Shown here: positions 1-5,943 of the stretch, piece after piece
Numbering within the stretch: the first letter of the stretch is position 1
Layout of the letters: every line of letters begins with the position of its first letter
Origin: WQUF01 sp031549885
Lineage (GTDB): Bacteria > Bacillota > Clostridia > Clostridiales > Clostridiaceae
Length of the DNA: 10,462 bases
Reading direction: 5' to 3'
Assembly (NCBI GenBank): GCA_031549885.1
Contig: JAVBPD010000056.1
Span: 1-10,462 of the forward strand
The notes under the pieces: model-generated
The model's input: the letters and a program-made list of their open reading frames with translations, nothing else
Told to the model about the DNA's origin: nothing
Databases searched by the model: none
Made by a program: the position numbers and the translations under genes

Positions 1-5
1 TTCAA
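1..5 (-). CDS. possible start of a minus-strand gene leaving the window
   Basis: On the minus strand a GGAGG Shine-Dalgarno (18-14) is followed after 8 nt by a TTG codon at 5-3. Only the start codon lies inside the window, so nothing can be said about the product. The spacing is ideal and a promoter-like pair lies about 100 nt upstream, which is why it is listed. It could be chance in such AT-rich DNA. Confidence 0.3.
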
Positions 6-112
6 GTTTGTATCCTCCAGTCAATTATTTATCTTGAATTATTCACCTTTGTTAATAATTAAACATCTATTTTGTATAATGTTTAATTGCATTATATTGC
101 AATACTAACTAT

Positions 113-141
113 ATTTTATCATTTTAAAAAACTTTTATCAA
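113..141 (-). promoter_or_regulatory. candidate promoter for the left-edge gene
   Basis: On the minus strand TTGATA (141-136) and TAAAAT (118-113) are separated by exactly 17 nt, a sigma-70/SigA-type layout. It points towards the TTG start at the left edge, leaving a leader of about 100 nt. AT-rich DNA yields many such matches. Confidence 0.35.
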
Positions 142-326
142 ATTAATAGTATTGAAACTGATTTTAGAATATTCTAGAAAATAAAAATAGATAAATTAGA
201 TATATCATAGATAATTTAATAGATAGAATTGGTAGAATTAGAAACAAAATAGTAAAATTATTTTAGAAGATAAGATATGGTTGTTAGATAACTGATTAAA
301 TTATTAGGGCGATTATTAAATTTAAG

Positions 327-364
327 CTAAATATTATTTTATAAATTTATAAAATAATATTTAG
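327..364. repeat. 38-bp perfect palindrome
   Basis: Two 19-base arms (327-345 and 346-364) are exact reverse complements with no spacer. The sequence is almost entirely A/T. It lies about 50 bp upstream of the membrane peptide gene and ends 3 bp before a consensus TATAAT box, so the half nearest the gene covers the expected -35 region. An operator site, or a strong hairpin able to stop upstream transcription, would both fit. There is no T-run directly after it. Confidence 0.8.
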
Positions 365-373
365 AGCTATAAT
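346..373 (+). promoter_or_regulatory. candidate promoter of the small membrane peptide
   Basis: A perfect -10 box TATAAT lies at 368-373. At 16 nt upstream is TTTATA (346-351), a 4/6 match to the -35 consensus, which forms the centre and right arm of the palindrome. Overlap of promoter and palindrome suggests repression by a dimeric regulator, but none is identified. Confidence 0.45.
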
Positions 374-412
374 TATCAGTAATTTGTCAATAATTTAATA
401 AGAGGTGGTTTT

Positions 413-556
413 ATGGAATTGTTACTAAAAGTTGAGCTAATTATTTTAATTTTAAAGGTATTGATTTTAATTGTTTTAACAATAGATATAGGTATATTGA
501 TATTATATTTATTTAAAAGAAAAGTAAAAGAACTGAATTCAGATTCATATAATTAA
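413..556 (+). CDS. 47-residue single-pass membrane peptide
   Basis: A small open frame with a strong ribosome binding site (AGAGGTGG at 401-408) and ATG at 413. The predicted 47-residue peptide starts MELLLKVELIILILK, has one long hydrophobic segment (about residues 8-34, mostly I, L and V) and a basic then polar tail (FKRKVKELNSDSYN). It is the only plus-strand gene supported here and faces the minus-strand operon across a terminator pair. The 38-bp palindrome and TATAAT box sit just upstream. Size and shape resemble type I toxin peptides, small phage membrane proteins or holin-like peptides. No family is recognised, and no antisense RNA is evident. Confidence 0.6.
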   Translation: MELLLKVELIILILKVLILIVLTIDIGILILYLFKRKVKELNSDSYN

Positions 557-606
557 ATTCAGTTCTTATTGAAAATTAAAATGTGCATATTTTGCACTTT
601 TTTTAT
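517..606. terminator. bidirectional terminator pair between convergent genes
   Basis: Two hairpins. The first has 12-bp perfect arms, AAGAACTGAATT (528-539) and its complement (556-567), and overlaps the end of the membrane peptide gene. Read on the minus strand it is followed by a T-rich run (527-517), so it should end the minus-strand operon. The second, GTGCA/TGCAC (583-587 and 593-597), is followed on the plus strand by seven or more T (598 onward) and should end the plus-strand transcript. Confidence 0.75.
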
Positions 607-666
607 TTATTTTATGTATGTTGTGTAGCTGACTAAATCAGTGTTATAGTTAACTTCAATACATTT

Positions 667-891
667 TTAACACTCTTCATTTTTCAAATCATTTAAATTA
701 AAATATCTTCTAGTGCTTTCTACAATAAAAGTAGGCAAACTTCTTATTCCTAATTTATTTGCATAATTCATATTTTCTTGTTCTTGTAGATCAAATATTT
801 GAATATCAAATATAGTTCCAAGATTTTCAATTTCTTTAGTATCAGGACATGCTGTACACCAAGGGGCTTTAAAAATTTCTACTTTTTTCAT
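667..891 (-). CDS. small thioredoxin/glutaredoxin-like protein
   Basis: A 74-residue thiol-disulfide oxidoreductase of the thioredoxin fold. A redox CXXC motif, WCTAC, lies at residues 11-15 after the first beta strand (KKVEIFKAP). The cis-proline motif SLPTF is at 51-55, with Pro53 facing the active site. It is shorter than a full thioredoxin (about 105 residues) and resembles the compact phage or NrdH-like proteins. ATG at 891 follows AGGAAGGAAGAAG. It is the last gene of the minus-strand run. With ThyX and dUTPase nearby, a role as electron donor for nucleotide synthesis is plausible, but no ribonucleotide reductase is present in the window. The fold call is strong, the partner is unknown. 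Confidence 0.85.
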   Translation of the reverse strand: MKKVEIFKAPWCTACPDTKEIENLGTIFDIQIFDLQEQENMNYANKLGIRSLPTFIVESTRRYFNLNDLKNEEC

Positions 892-924
892 TACTTCTTC
901 CTTCCTAATCCATTTTATTTTTAA

Positions 925-954
925 TTAAAAAAGTGCCTATTATTTTTTAGCACT
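925..954 (-). terminator. weak candidate terminator before the thioredoxin gene
   Basis: On the minus strand AGTGC (954-950) and GCACT (936-932) can pair around a 13-nt loop, followed by six T (931-926). The stem is short, so it may only attenuate read-through from the upstream 111-residue gene. The same TGCTAAAAAATAAT string also resembles an extended -10 box. Confidence 0.35.
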
Positions 955-1044
955 CATCATTTCTAAAATAGTTTTTAAAATTTTATTTTTATTTATTAAG
1001 CCTCCTCAACATCAGAAAATATTTCTAATCTGACCTGACTCCTT

Positions 1045-1380
1045 TTAAGTATAGTGTATATTTTTTTCATTTTCAATTTGATTTTCAATATCTTTTAACT
1101 CTTTCAATAGTTGTTTTCTGCTTTCAAATAACTTTTTATGATTATTTTCTGCTTTAATTCTTTTTAACTCTCTTAGATATTTATTAATACTATTTGATTC
1201 AAATAGTTTCTGTTTAATAAAATCTTGAGATATATCAAAAACCATTCTCCCATTTTCTACTAAAAACAATATCCCTTGAGATGTCAAATAAATACAGGAC
1301 TCTATTTGTAATGTTCTAGTATAAAATATTAATTCAGAAGTTTTAGTATTATAGAATTTTCCATTGTCTATAAATATCAT
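1045..1380 (-). CDS. hypothetical protein with C-terminal coiled coil
   Basis: A 111-residue protein of unrecognised family. The N-terminal half (1-70) is predicted beta-rich with short hydrophobic stretches (MIFIDNGKFYNTKTSELIFY; GILFLVENGRMVFDIS). The C-terminal part (about 68-107) is a charged heptad-like helix rich in K, E and L, probably a coiled coil. ATG at 1380 follows a GAGG Shine-Dalgarno (TGAGGTAAAA) and lies only 10 nt after the SPFH gene, so the two are almost certainly co-transcribed. The coiled coil could dock to the oligomerising SPFH protein, but this is inference from position alone. Confidence 0.7.
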   Translation of the reverse strand: MIFIDNGKFYNTKTSELIFYTRTLQIESCIYLTSQGILFLVENGRMVFDISQDFIKQKLFESNSINKYLRELKRIKAENNHKKLFESRKQLLKELKDIENQIENEKNIHYT

Positions 1381-1390
1381 TTTTACCTCA

Positions 1391-2194
1391 TTATTTATTA
1401 GTGGTATTATTATTTAAATTAAGTAAAGTATTTGCATTATCAGACATTACTTGTGGCATTTTACCATCCCATTTATCTATGTATTGTTGTTGCAACAGTT
1501 CTGATGTAAGTTCTGCTTTTTTAATTCTCATAGCTTCAGCTTCACCTTTTGCTTTTTCTATTTGTTGCTCAGCTTGATATTTAACCGCTGCAAGTTTATT
1601 CTTTTCTTCAAGGGCTTGTTGTTCAGCAACCTTTTTCTTTTCAATAGCATCATTAAATGAATCTGAGAAATCATGATTTACTATCATAGCATCCCTTATT
1701 AAAATTCCATAACCTGACAACCTTTCTAAAAGTTCATTTTTAATTCTTTGAGAAATTTCAGGTCTCTTCTCTATAAATTCTTCAATATTATATTGGGCTA
1801 TTACTGAATTTATTACTTCATTTATTGACGGTTTTATTATAACATCTTTATAATTTTTCCCCGTCTTTGTATAAAGGTCTTTTACTTTTTCAGGATTTAC
1901 TGAGTAAATAACAGCAGCATCTATTTTTATTGTTTGAATATCCTTAGAGCTGACTTCCATTTCAGAATCTTCTCTTTGCTCTCTTGTTGGTATTTGAATA
2001 ACTGAAGTTACAAAAGGGGTTGTTAGATGAATCCCTTCATCATATACATTTACTACTTTTCCTAGAACAACTACAACACCTTTGTTTGAAACATCAACAA
2101 TTTTCATTGATGTTATTAAGGTAATAATTAATATAAGTGAAATTACACTGCAAACTATTATCTTTTTTATTAATTTATCTTCTAAATTCAACAT
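1391..2194 (-). CDS. SPFH/prohibitin-like membrane protein
   Basis: A 267-residue SPFH (band 7/prohibitin/HflK-C-like) protein. Residues 1-10 are cytosolic, 11-30 form one hydrophobic membrane segment, and 31-180 carry the SPFH domain, including GVVVVLGKVVNVYDEGIHLT, IPTREQ and an IDAAVIYSVNPEKV strand. Residues about 180-237 form a long Ala/Glu/Lys/Gln-rich coiled coil (EKKKVAEQQALEEKNK, KAKGEAEAMRIKKAEL), as in prohibitins. Family members oligomerise into membrane rings or scaffolds. The length is usual for phage- and plasmid-borne prohibitin-like proteins. AAGGAG precedes ATG at 2194. It sits 18 nt after thyX and 10 nt before the coiled-coil gene, within an operon. What it scaffolds is not shown by the sequence. 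Confidence 0.88.
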   Translation of the reverse strand: MLNLEDKLIKKIIVCSVISLILIITLITSMKIVDVSNKGVVVVLGKVVNVYDEGIHLTTPFVTSVIQIPTREQREDSEMEVSSKDIQTIKIDAAVIYSVNPEKVKDLYTKTGKNYKDVIIKPSINEVINSVIAQYNIEEFIEKRPEISQRIKNELLERLSGYGILIRDAMIVNHDFSDSFNDAIEKKKVAEQQALEEKNKLAAVKYQAEQQIEKAKGEAEAMRIKKAELTSELLQQQYIDKWDGKMPQVMSDNANTLLNLNNNTTNK

Positions 2195-2212
2195 ATAAAC
2201 TCCTTCATTATT

Positions 2213-2824
2213 TTAATTTTTTTTACAAATTACAAAAAGATCATCAAATAAAATTGGTATTTGTTTATAAAACTCATGTAATAAAGGAATGGTTAATTCT
2301 CTCATTTGAGGATGTGCTGCTTTTGCAGTTCTCAGTTTGAGAAAATGTCTCCATTCCCTTATATTAGCTGTCATTATTAATTCAGTTTTTGTGCAAAGTG
2401 GTAGAATATCTCTTGCTTGATCTGATTTACAGCCTTCATTTAACATCGTCAAGTAACTATATTCATTATTTGTACAGGCAATATACCAAATCTTACTTTG
2501 TTCAATATCATCAAAATTTCTATCAATTATTTCAAGTTCATCATATTTAGTATATCTGCTTGATTCTTGAGAATAAGAAGCAATTCTATGTCTTACAATT
2601 TCATTAGCAATTGCCCTATCTGTTATAAATTTGACAGTGATAGAGACATGTTCCAACACACTCTCATGACCTCTATCAATTAAGTTCTTTACAAATTTTT
2701 TTGTTGTTTCAAAATCTTTAGCTTCTGTTTGATAACAAACTCTTCCGCATATTTCTATTTTTTTCAATATTTGTTCACTGTCAATTTTATCAATGATTTC
2801 AAATCTTTGTTTAATTATTTTCAT
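2213..2824 (-). CDS. thyX: flavin-dependent thymidylate synthase ThyX
   Basis: Converts dUMP to dTMP using methylene-tetrahydrofolate, FAD and NADPH. The 203-residue protein carries the ThyX signature RHRxxSxxxxSxR at 78-90 (RHRIASYSQESSR). Other family features are RGHESVLEH (51-59), the QARDILP segment (136-142) and the NIREWRHFLKLR region (154-165), the last two of the type that contacts dUMP. Length is normal (about 200-250). A ribosome binding site (AAGAAAGG) precedes ATG at 2824. It lies between the HTH gene and the SPFH gene in one direction. Together with the dUTPase at 8751-9272, which makes dUMP, it gives the element its own dTMP route, as is common in large phages. Confidence 0.96.
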   Translation of the reverse strand: MKIIKQRFEIIDKIDSEQILKKIEICGRVCYQTEAKDFETTKKFVKNLIDRGHESVLEHVSITVKFITDRAIANEIVRHRIASYSQESSRYTKYDELEIIDRNFDDIEQSKIWYIACTNNEYSYLTMLNEGCKSDQARDILPLCTKTELIMTANIREWRHFLKLRTAKAAHPQMRELTIPLLHEFYKQIPILFDDLFVICKKN

Positions 2825-2861
2825 TATTTTTTCCTTTCTTGTTAAATCATTTAAATAATCT

Positions 2862-3224
2862 TCATATCTTTTTATATTTGTCTATAAACTCTAAATATTG
2901 ATCATTTGTATAATATTTCTTGTTATTCTTAGTTCTGTTTGCTTTAAATTCTCCAGTTCTATCTAAATAATATAATTTATTAATGTTTGTTTTAACTAAA
3001 TCTGCAAATTCGCCAACACCATAATTCCCTATTAGTTCTCCAATTTTGGGTTTGCAGTATGTTAAATTTTTTACATCAAACTTAGGTTTCATATATTTTT
3101 GTTTCCATTCCCTGTAAATTGCTTCAGATTTGTCTTGGAATTTTAATTTTAAAATTCTTCTAATTCTAAAAGATGGTAATGTATCTAATTTGTTTAAAGC
3201 TTTAATAATTTTCTCATCAATCAT
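2862..3224 (-). CDS. MerR/IS607-type helix-turn-helix protein
   Basis: A 120-residue protein. Residues about 69-116 (starting GVGEFADLVKTNINKLYYLD and ending KKYYTNDQYLEF) match the winged HTH of MerR regulators, and best the N-terminal domain of IS607-family serine recombinases (typical pattern GEFAKLxGVSxKTLQRWDREGxLKAxR...RYYTxxQYL). Unusually, this domain is at the C-terminus and no recombinase catalytic domain follows. The N-terminal 50 residues are basic, helical and unrecognised. AGGAGG precedes ATG at 3224. It sits between the RNA ligase and thyX genes on the same strand, with gaps of about 40 nt. Probably a DNA-binding regulator; its target is unknown. Confidence 0.65.
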   Translation of the reverse strand: MIDEKIIKALNKLDTLPSFRIRRILKLKFQDKSEAIYREWKQKYMKPKFDVKNLTYCKPKIGELIGNYGVGEFADLVKTNINKLYYLDRTGEFKANRTKNNKKYYTNDQYLEFIDKYKKI

Positions 3225-3269
3225 TTTTCTGCCTCCTATTATTTTTTATTAATTAAATTTTTATTTCTT

Positions 3270-4166
3270 TTAAAATAATTCTGGTTTAATTTCTTTAACT
3301 TTGGAAGTTGAATGTTTATATAGAGATTTGAAATTTATTACAGGTTGTTTATGTTTTTTAATTACTTGCCAAAGATCCTCAGTTACAAAACTATGATAAA
3401 CTCTATTTAAAAGTTCAGGAATTTTCATGCAATCCCAACCTTTTTCATTTACTATTTTTGAGTGTTCTTTTTCTATTAATGATTTAGTAACATACTCATC
3501 AACAATTAATTTTTCTAATGGAGAATTTATTAAGCTTGGAGAACCCATTTCCTTAATATTTCTAGTTTTAAATTCATTAGTAACAATCTTAGCCCAAGTT
3601 TGTCTTCCATATTTATTTCTATATTCATAATTTTTTATAACAATACCTTCTCCTACTCCACATCCATCCTTAATCAAGAATGTATTCTTATCTAGACATT
3701 TTTCAAAGTTTTCAATAGTTCCATTTTCAATAATCATGATTGGAGGTATGTAATCTAAATTAAATTCATCTAATAAAAGTTTATATTCTTCATATTTTAA
3801 ATACCTAAAACCATTATCTGCAAACTCTTCAACAACATCAAAAATATAAAACTTGTTCCATGCACTATTTTCATAAGTTCTTAGGCTATGTGGAATAAGA
3901 AATTCTCCAAACAATCTATGCTTTGGATATTTCAATAAATAATCTTTTAATTTAGAATTGCTCAATACAAATTTATAAAAATCAGCATTGTCTTTAAGCT
4001 CATTAAGTTCCCTTCTTCTACTTCCTGCTTTGATTTCTCCATTATCCATCCAAACTGAAGAATTAGTACCATCGATTTTAGGAAATACATAACATTTCCC
4101 AATTTCTATTCCTTCTACTTCTTCATTTTCGAGTCTTTCAATATGTTGATATTTCTCAAATTTCAC
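3270..4166 (-). CDS. Rnl2-like ATP-dependent RNA ligase
   Basis: An RNA end-joining enzyme of the covalent nucleotidyltransferase superfamily, acting through a lysyl-AMP intermediate. Counted from the GTG at 4166 (298 residues), motif I KIDGTN gives nucleophile Lys30. SRRRE lies at 49-53, motif III LFGEF at 85-89, IIIa FYIFDV at 106-111, motif IV EGIVIK at 173-178 and motif V WAKIV at 191-195. Residues about 200-298 form the C-terminal domain. The open frame extends to an ATG at 4229, but that codon lies inside a terminator stem and has no ribosome binding site. The GTG has AAAGG upstream (spacing slightly long) and begins GTG-AAA-TT exactly like rsr. It follows rsr directly, suggesting joint action on RNA held by the Ro RNP. 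The family call is secure, the substrate unknown. Confidence 0.9.
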   Translation of the reverse strand: MKFEKYQHIERLENEEVEGIEIGKCYVFPKIDGTNSSVWMDNGEIKAGSRRRELNELKDNADFYKFVLSNSKLKDYLLKYPKHRLFGEFLIPHSLRTYENSAWNKFYIFDVVEEFADNGFRYLKYEEYKLLLDEFNLDYIPPIMIIENGTIENFEKCLDKNTFLIKDGCGVGEGIVIKNYEYRNKYGRQTWAKIVTNEFKTRNIKEMGSPSLINSPLEKLIVDEYVTKSLIEKEHSKIVNEKGWDCMKIPELLNRVYHSFVTEDLWQVIKKHKQPVINFKSLYKHSTSKVKEIKPELF

Positions 4167-4200
4167 TTTTAAGTAAACATCCTTTCTTATATTCAGAAAA

Positions 4201-4234
4201 TAAAAAATACTACAAACTGAACAGCTCATAGTAT
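4201..4234 (-). terminator. intrinsic terminator/attenuator between rsr and the RNA ligase gene
   Basis: On the minus strand 13-bp arms (4234-4222 and 4219-4207) close a 2-nt loop and are followed by TTTTTT. Pairing is complete if three G-U pairs are allowed. It begins 4 nt after the rsr stop codon. The outer stem (ATACTATGAG) and the TTTTTTATTT tail match the hairpin upstream of rsr (5716-5752), while the inner stems differ and still pair. As the ligase gene lies beyond it, it probably acts as a leaky terminator or attenuator. Confidence 0.8.
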
Positions 4235-4237
4235 ATT

Positions 4238-4720
4238 TTAATTTATATTATAATTTTTAATAGTTTTTACTTGAGTACTTAATCCTTGTTCAGCAAAAAA
4301 TATAAATTCTAAGACTTTTTCTGACCATCCTGCAATAACATTTGTTCTTGTTCCAATAAACTGTTGTGTTCCATATCCTTGCAAATCTATTGCATGTACC
4401 CAAAAATTTTTGTTGATTTTTCTTCTGTACTCATCGGCATATTTTTGACAAGTATCATTTTTATTTCCATATCTACAATTAATCTCATTATCAGATAGAA
4501 TTATAATTCTATCTGCTTGTATTTTATTTTGTAACATCATTCTTAACGGTAATGTAATATCTGTACCTCCACCATTTACAAGTATTGATAATGCTTTTTC
4601 AATTATTCCACTTCTACTCGAAACATTTATTTTTTTTATTTCTGTATCAAAACTAAAAAGTAGTACTTCATCACACATTTTAGTTGATATAACAGCTAGC
4701 AACTTGCAATATCTGCACAA
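4238..4720 (-). CDS. rsr: Ro60/Rsr C-terminal vWA part (second half of frameshifted rsr)
   Basis: Continues the Ro protein in the -1 frame. Real homology starts at KLLAVIS (fragment residue 6); the preceding MCRYC from the TTG at 4720 is only the out-of-frame overlap. The von Willebrand A fold has its remaining metal-site residues: Thr53 in GGGTD and Asp77 in IIILSDNE. The first metal-site motif, DVSGSM, is on the other fragment. The frame ends FFAEQGLSTQVKTIKNYNIN. There is no ribosome binding site for independent translation. Adding one base near 4706 joins the halves into a 486-residue protein, close to the size of bacterial Ro proteins (about 500-540). The gene is either inactivated, shifted during translation, or carries a one-base sequencing deletion. 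Confidence 0.85.
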   Translation of the reverse strand: MCRYCKLLAVISTKMCDEVLLFSFDTEIKKINVSSRSGIIEKALSILVNGGGTDITLPLRMMLQNKIQADRIIILSDNEINCRYGNKNDTCQKYADEYRRKINKNFWVHAIDLQGYGTQQFIGTRTNVIAGWSEKVLEFIFFAEQGLSTQVKTIKNYNIN

Positions 4721-5697
4721 TTTATTGTAGATTTGTTGCTAATTGTATAGAGCATACTTCCACTTACATCAATAGCAATAACAGTTTTTCCATGTAATTT
4801 AGGGAGGTTTTCTATTGATATTTCAATTGCTGTTTCTAATACATCAAATACTTTACTTGTTGCATTATTAACATTTTGTAATTCTCTATATGCAGAAAAA
4901 TATCTAAATGGTAATTGTTTTGATTTAAGCACTTGTTCTTTATCTCGTAGCTTTTCATATATCTTATCAAGATTAGAAGGTTGAATTTTAATCATACTCC
5001 TTAAGTTCCTAAGCGCTGCCATATAACCTATTTTATTTTCATCAATAAGTTTTTCCCATGTTTCTCTAGTATTTCCATTTGCAGATAGTTCAGTTTCCCA
5101 TCTTTCAGCAGTTTCTAATGTATCATTTATTACTTTTCTAAATATTAATGATTGATCACTATTTTTAGGTTTTGCATGTGTAATTCTCAATATATCTTTA
5201 AATTTAACAACTTTATTACCACCATTATATTTACTCAACTGATACTCATTGAATGAATTTATTGATGTCGCTAAAGCTTTTTTAAGACTATTTGGAATTG
5301 GTTTTCCAAACATTGTTATATAACAGGCCAAAATTTCTGTTATATCATTAGCTCTTTCCACAACTCTAACTATAACTCTTCTAGTAAATTGTTTTCCATT
5401 TATATTACTCGCTATCAAGCAAGTTAAAGCATGTGATACACTACGCAAATGATATTCTTTTCTTGCATATACAGCTAAGTTTGCAATAAATTTTGGATCA
5501 TAATTTAAAATATTTTCTGCTGTTTCAATTAATTCTAATGAATTATCACCATAATACTTTTGTTCACCATAATACTTTTGTTCACCAAAAAATGTTGTGA
5601 AAACTTGAGTAATTAATTTTTCCTTATCTTTCATAGAGTAAGCATAGTGCCCACTTAAATTGGTTGTTTTTAATGAATTATTAATATTGAATTTCAC
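4696..5697 (-). CDS. rsr: Ro60/Rsr TROVE ring part (first half of frameshifted rsr)
   Basis: Ro proteins form a HEAT-repeat ring that binds Y RNAs on the outside and single-stranded 3' ends of misfolded or decaying RNA in the hole. From GTG at 5697 this 333-residue part holds the TROVE helices (residues about 10-300; YARKEYHLRSVSHALTCLIA is typical) and the first strand of the vWA domain with DVSGSM at 310-315. It then hits TAG at 4698-4696. GTG is chosen because AGGAAG lies 6 nt upstream; the TTG at 5715 would place that site within the coding sequence. A GEQKYY duplication lies near residues 38-49. Two Y RNAs lie directly upstream, which strongly supports the identification, and an RNA ligase follows. 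Confidence 0.92.
   Translation of the reverse strand: MKFNINNSLKTTNLSGHYAYSMKDKEKLITQVFTTFFGEQKYYGEQKYYGDNSLELIETAENILNYDPKFIANLAVYARKEYHLRSVSHALTCLIASNINGKQFTRRVIVRVVERANDITEILACYITMFGKPIPNSLKKALATSINSFNEYQLSKYNGGNKVVKFKDILRITHAKPKNSDQSLIFRKVINDTLETAERWETELSANGNTRETWEKLIDENKIGYMAALRNLRSMIKIQPSNLDKIYEKLRDKEQVLKSKQLPFRYFSAYRELQNVNNATSKVFDVLETAIEISIENLPKLHGKTVIAIDVSGSMLYTISNKSTINCADIASC
5551..5586 (-). repeat. 18-nt in-frame tandem duplication in rsr
   Basis: Two exact 18-nt copies (5551-5568 and 5569-5586) encode GEQKYY twice near the N-terminus of the TROVE domain. The frame is kept. This looks like a recent slippage duplication, since the copies are identical. Confidence 0.9.
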
Positions 5698-5715
5698 ATT
5701 TATCTTCCTTTCCAA

Positions 5716-5752
5716 ATAAAAAATACTATAAGTTTTAAAAACTCATAGTATT
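5716..5752 (-). terminator. intrinsic terminator between the YrlA RNA and rsr
   Basis: Minus-strand arms AATACTATGAGTTTT (5752-5738) and its partner (5736-5722) pair over about 14 bp, with one G-U pair and a minimal loop, and are followed by TTTTTTATTT. It lies 14 nt after the YrlA closing stem and 19 nt before the rsr start, so it can define the 3' end of the Y RNA transcript while allowing some read-through into rsr. It is related to the hairpin at 4201-4234. Confidence 0.85.
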
Positions 5753-5765
5753 CATATATAATATA

Positions 5766-5925
5766 TTTTGCGAGAAACAGCGACAATAGTCTTACTCTGC
5801 TGCGTCTTCCAATTCCGCCATTCCAGTGATATTTCAATTAAAAAACACTGGAAGATGGATTTGAACCATCACGTTTTGCAACGGCAGTTCCCATTTGAAG
5901 TAACTATTATCTACACTACGCAAAA
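5766..5925 (-). ncRNA. yrlA: YrlA-type Y RNA with tRNA-like module
   Basis: A bacterial Y RNA that should bind the adjacent Ro protein. The ends pair as TTTTGCG/CGCAAAA (5925-5919 with 5772-5766), then an irregular loop, then GATAATAG/CTATTGTC (5911-5904 with 5789-5782). Beyond the junction lies a circularly permuted tRNA: a GCAA-tetraloop hairpin like a variable arm (5883-5872), a T arm GATGG-TTCAAAT-CCATC (5870-5854), an 8-bp acceptor-like stem (5853-5846 with 5828-5821) capped by a 17-nt loop, U8-G9, a D arm with GCG/CGC stem and GG in its 11-nt loop (5818-5802), and A26. The Ro-binding stem replaces the anticodon arm. This matches the described YrlA design. It is 160 nt long, upstream of rsr on the same strand, and followed by a terminator. 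Confidence 0.9.
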
Positions 5926-5934
5926 TTATGTCAA
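5906..5934 (-). promoter_or_regulatory. consensus promoter-like pair inside the YrlA 5' strand
   Basis: TTGACA (5934-5929), a 17-nt spacer and GATAAT (5911-5906) form a near-perfect SigA promoter. Transcription from it would start near 5899 and omit the 5' strand of the Y stem. The -10 bases are also part of the paired stem. It may instead drive rsr or a shorter RNA, or be fortuitous. Confidence 0.4.
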
Positions 5935-5943
5935 TATTTTTTT

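Larger units (their letters stand above)
19..412. other. AT-rich intergenic region between divergent genes
   Basis: About 390 bases with no convincing gene, between the putative minus-strand gene at the left edge and the plus-strand membrane peptide at 413. It holds a promoter-like pair on the minus strand (113-141), a 38-bp perfect palindrome (327-364) and a plus-strand -10 box (368-373). The rest (about 145-320) is AT-rich with loosely repeated AGATA/AGAATT words, in which I see no ordered repeat array. Confidence 0.6.

Noticed and set aside
930..1007. Small minus-strand gene after the orphan GAGGAGG at 1007-1001
   Set aside because: No ATG, GTG or TTG lies at a usable distance. The following frame ends in a 6-codon MMSAKK. 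At best it is a decayed mini-gene.
2137..2340. 67-codon plus-strand open frame
   Set aside because: Antisense shadow of the thyX 3' end and the SPFH start, with no ribosome binding site.
3427..3630. 67-codon plus-strand open frame
   Set aside because: Antisense shadow of the RNA ligase gene.
4167..4229. N-terminal extension of the RNA ligase to ATG 4229
   Set aside because: The ATG is inside a terminator stem, has no Shine-Dalgarno, and the added residues do not resemble ligase sequence.
4696..4720. Programmed -1 frameshift in rsr
   Set aside because: No X-XXY-YYZ slippery sequence or downstream structure is seen; a one-base loss is simpler.
5802..5870. An ordinary tRNA gene
   Set aside because: T-arm and D-arm sequences are excellent but in the wrong order, and there is no anticodon arm. 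The order fits the YrlA module, not a tRNA.
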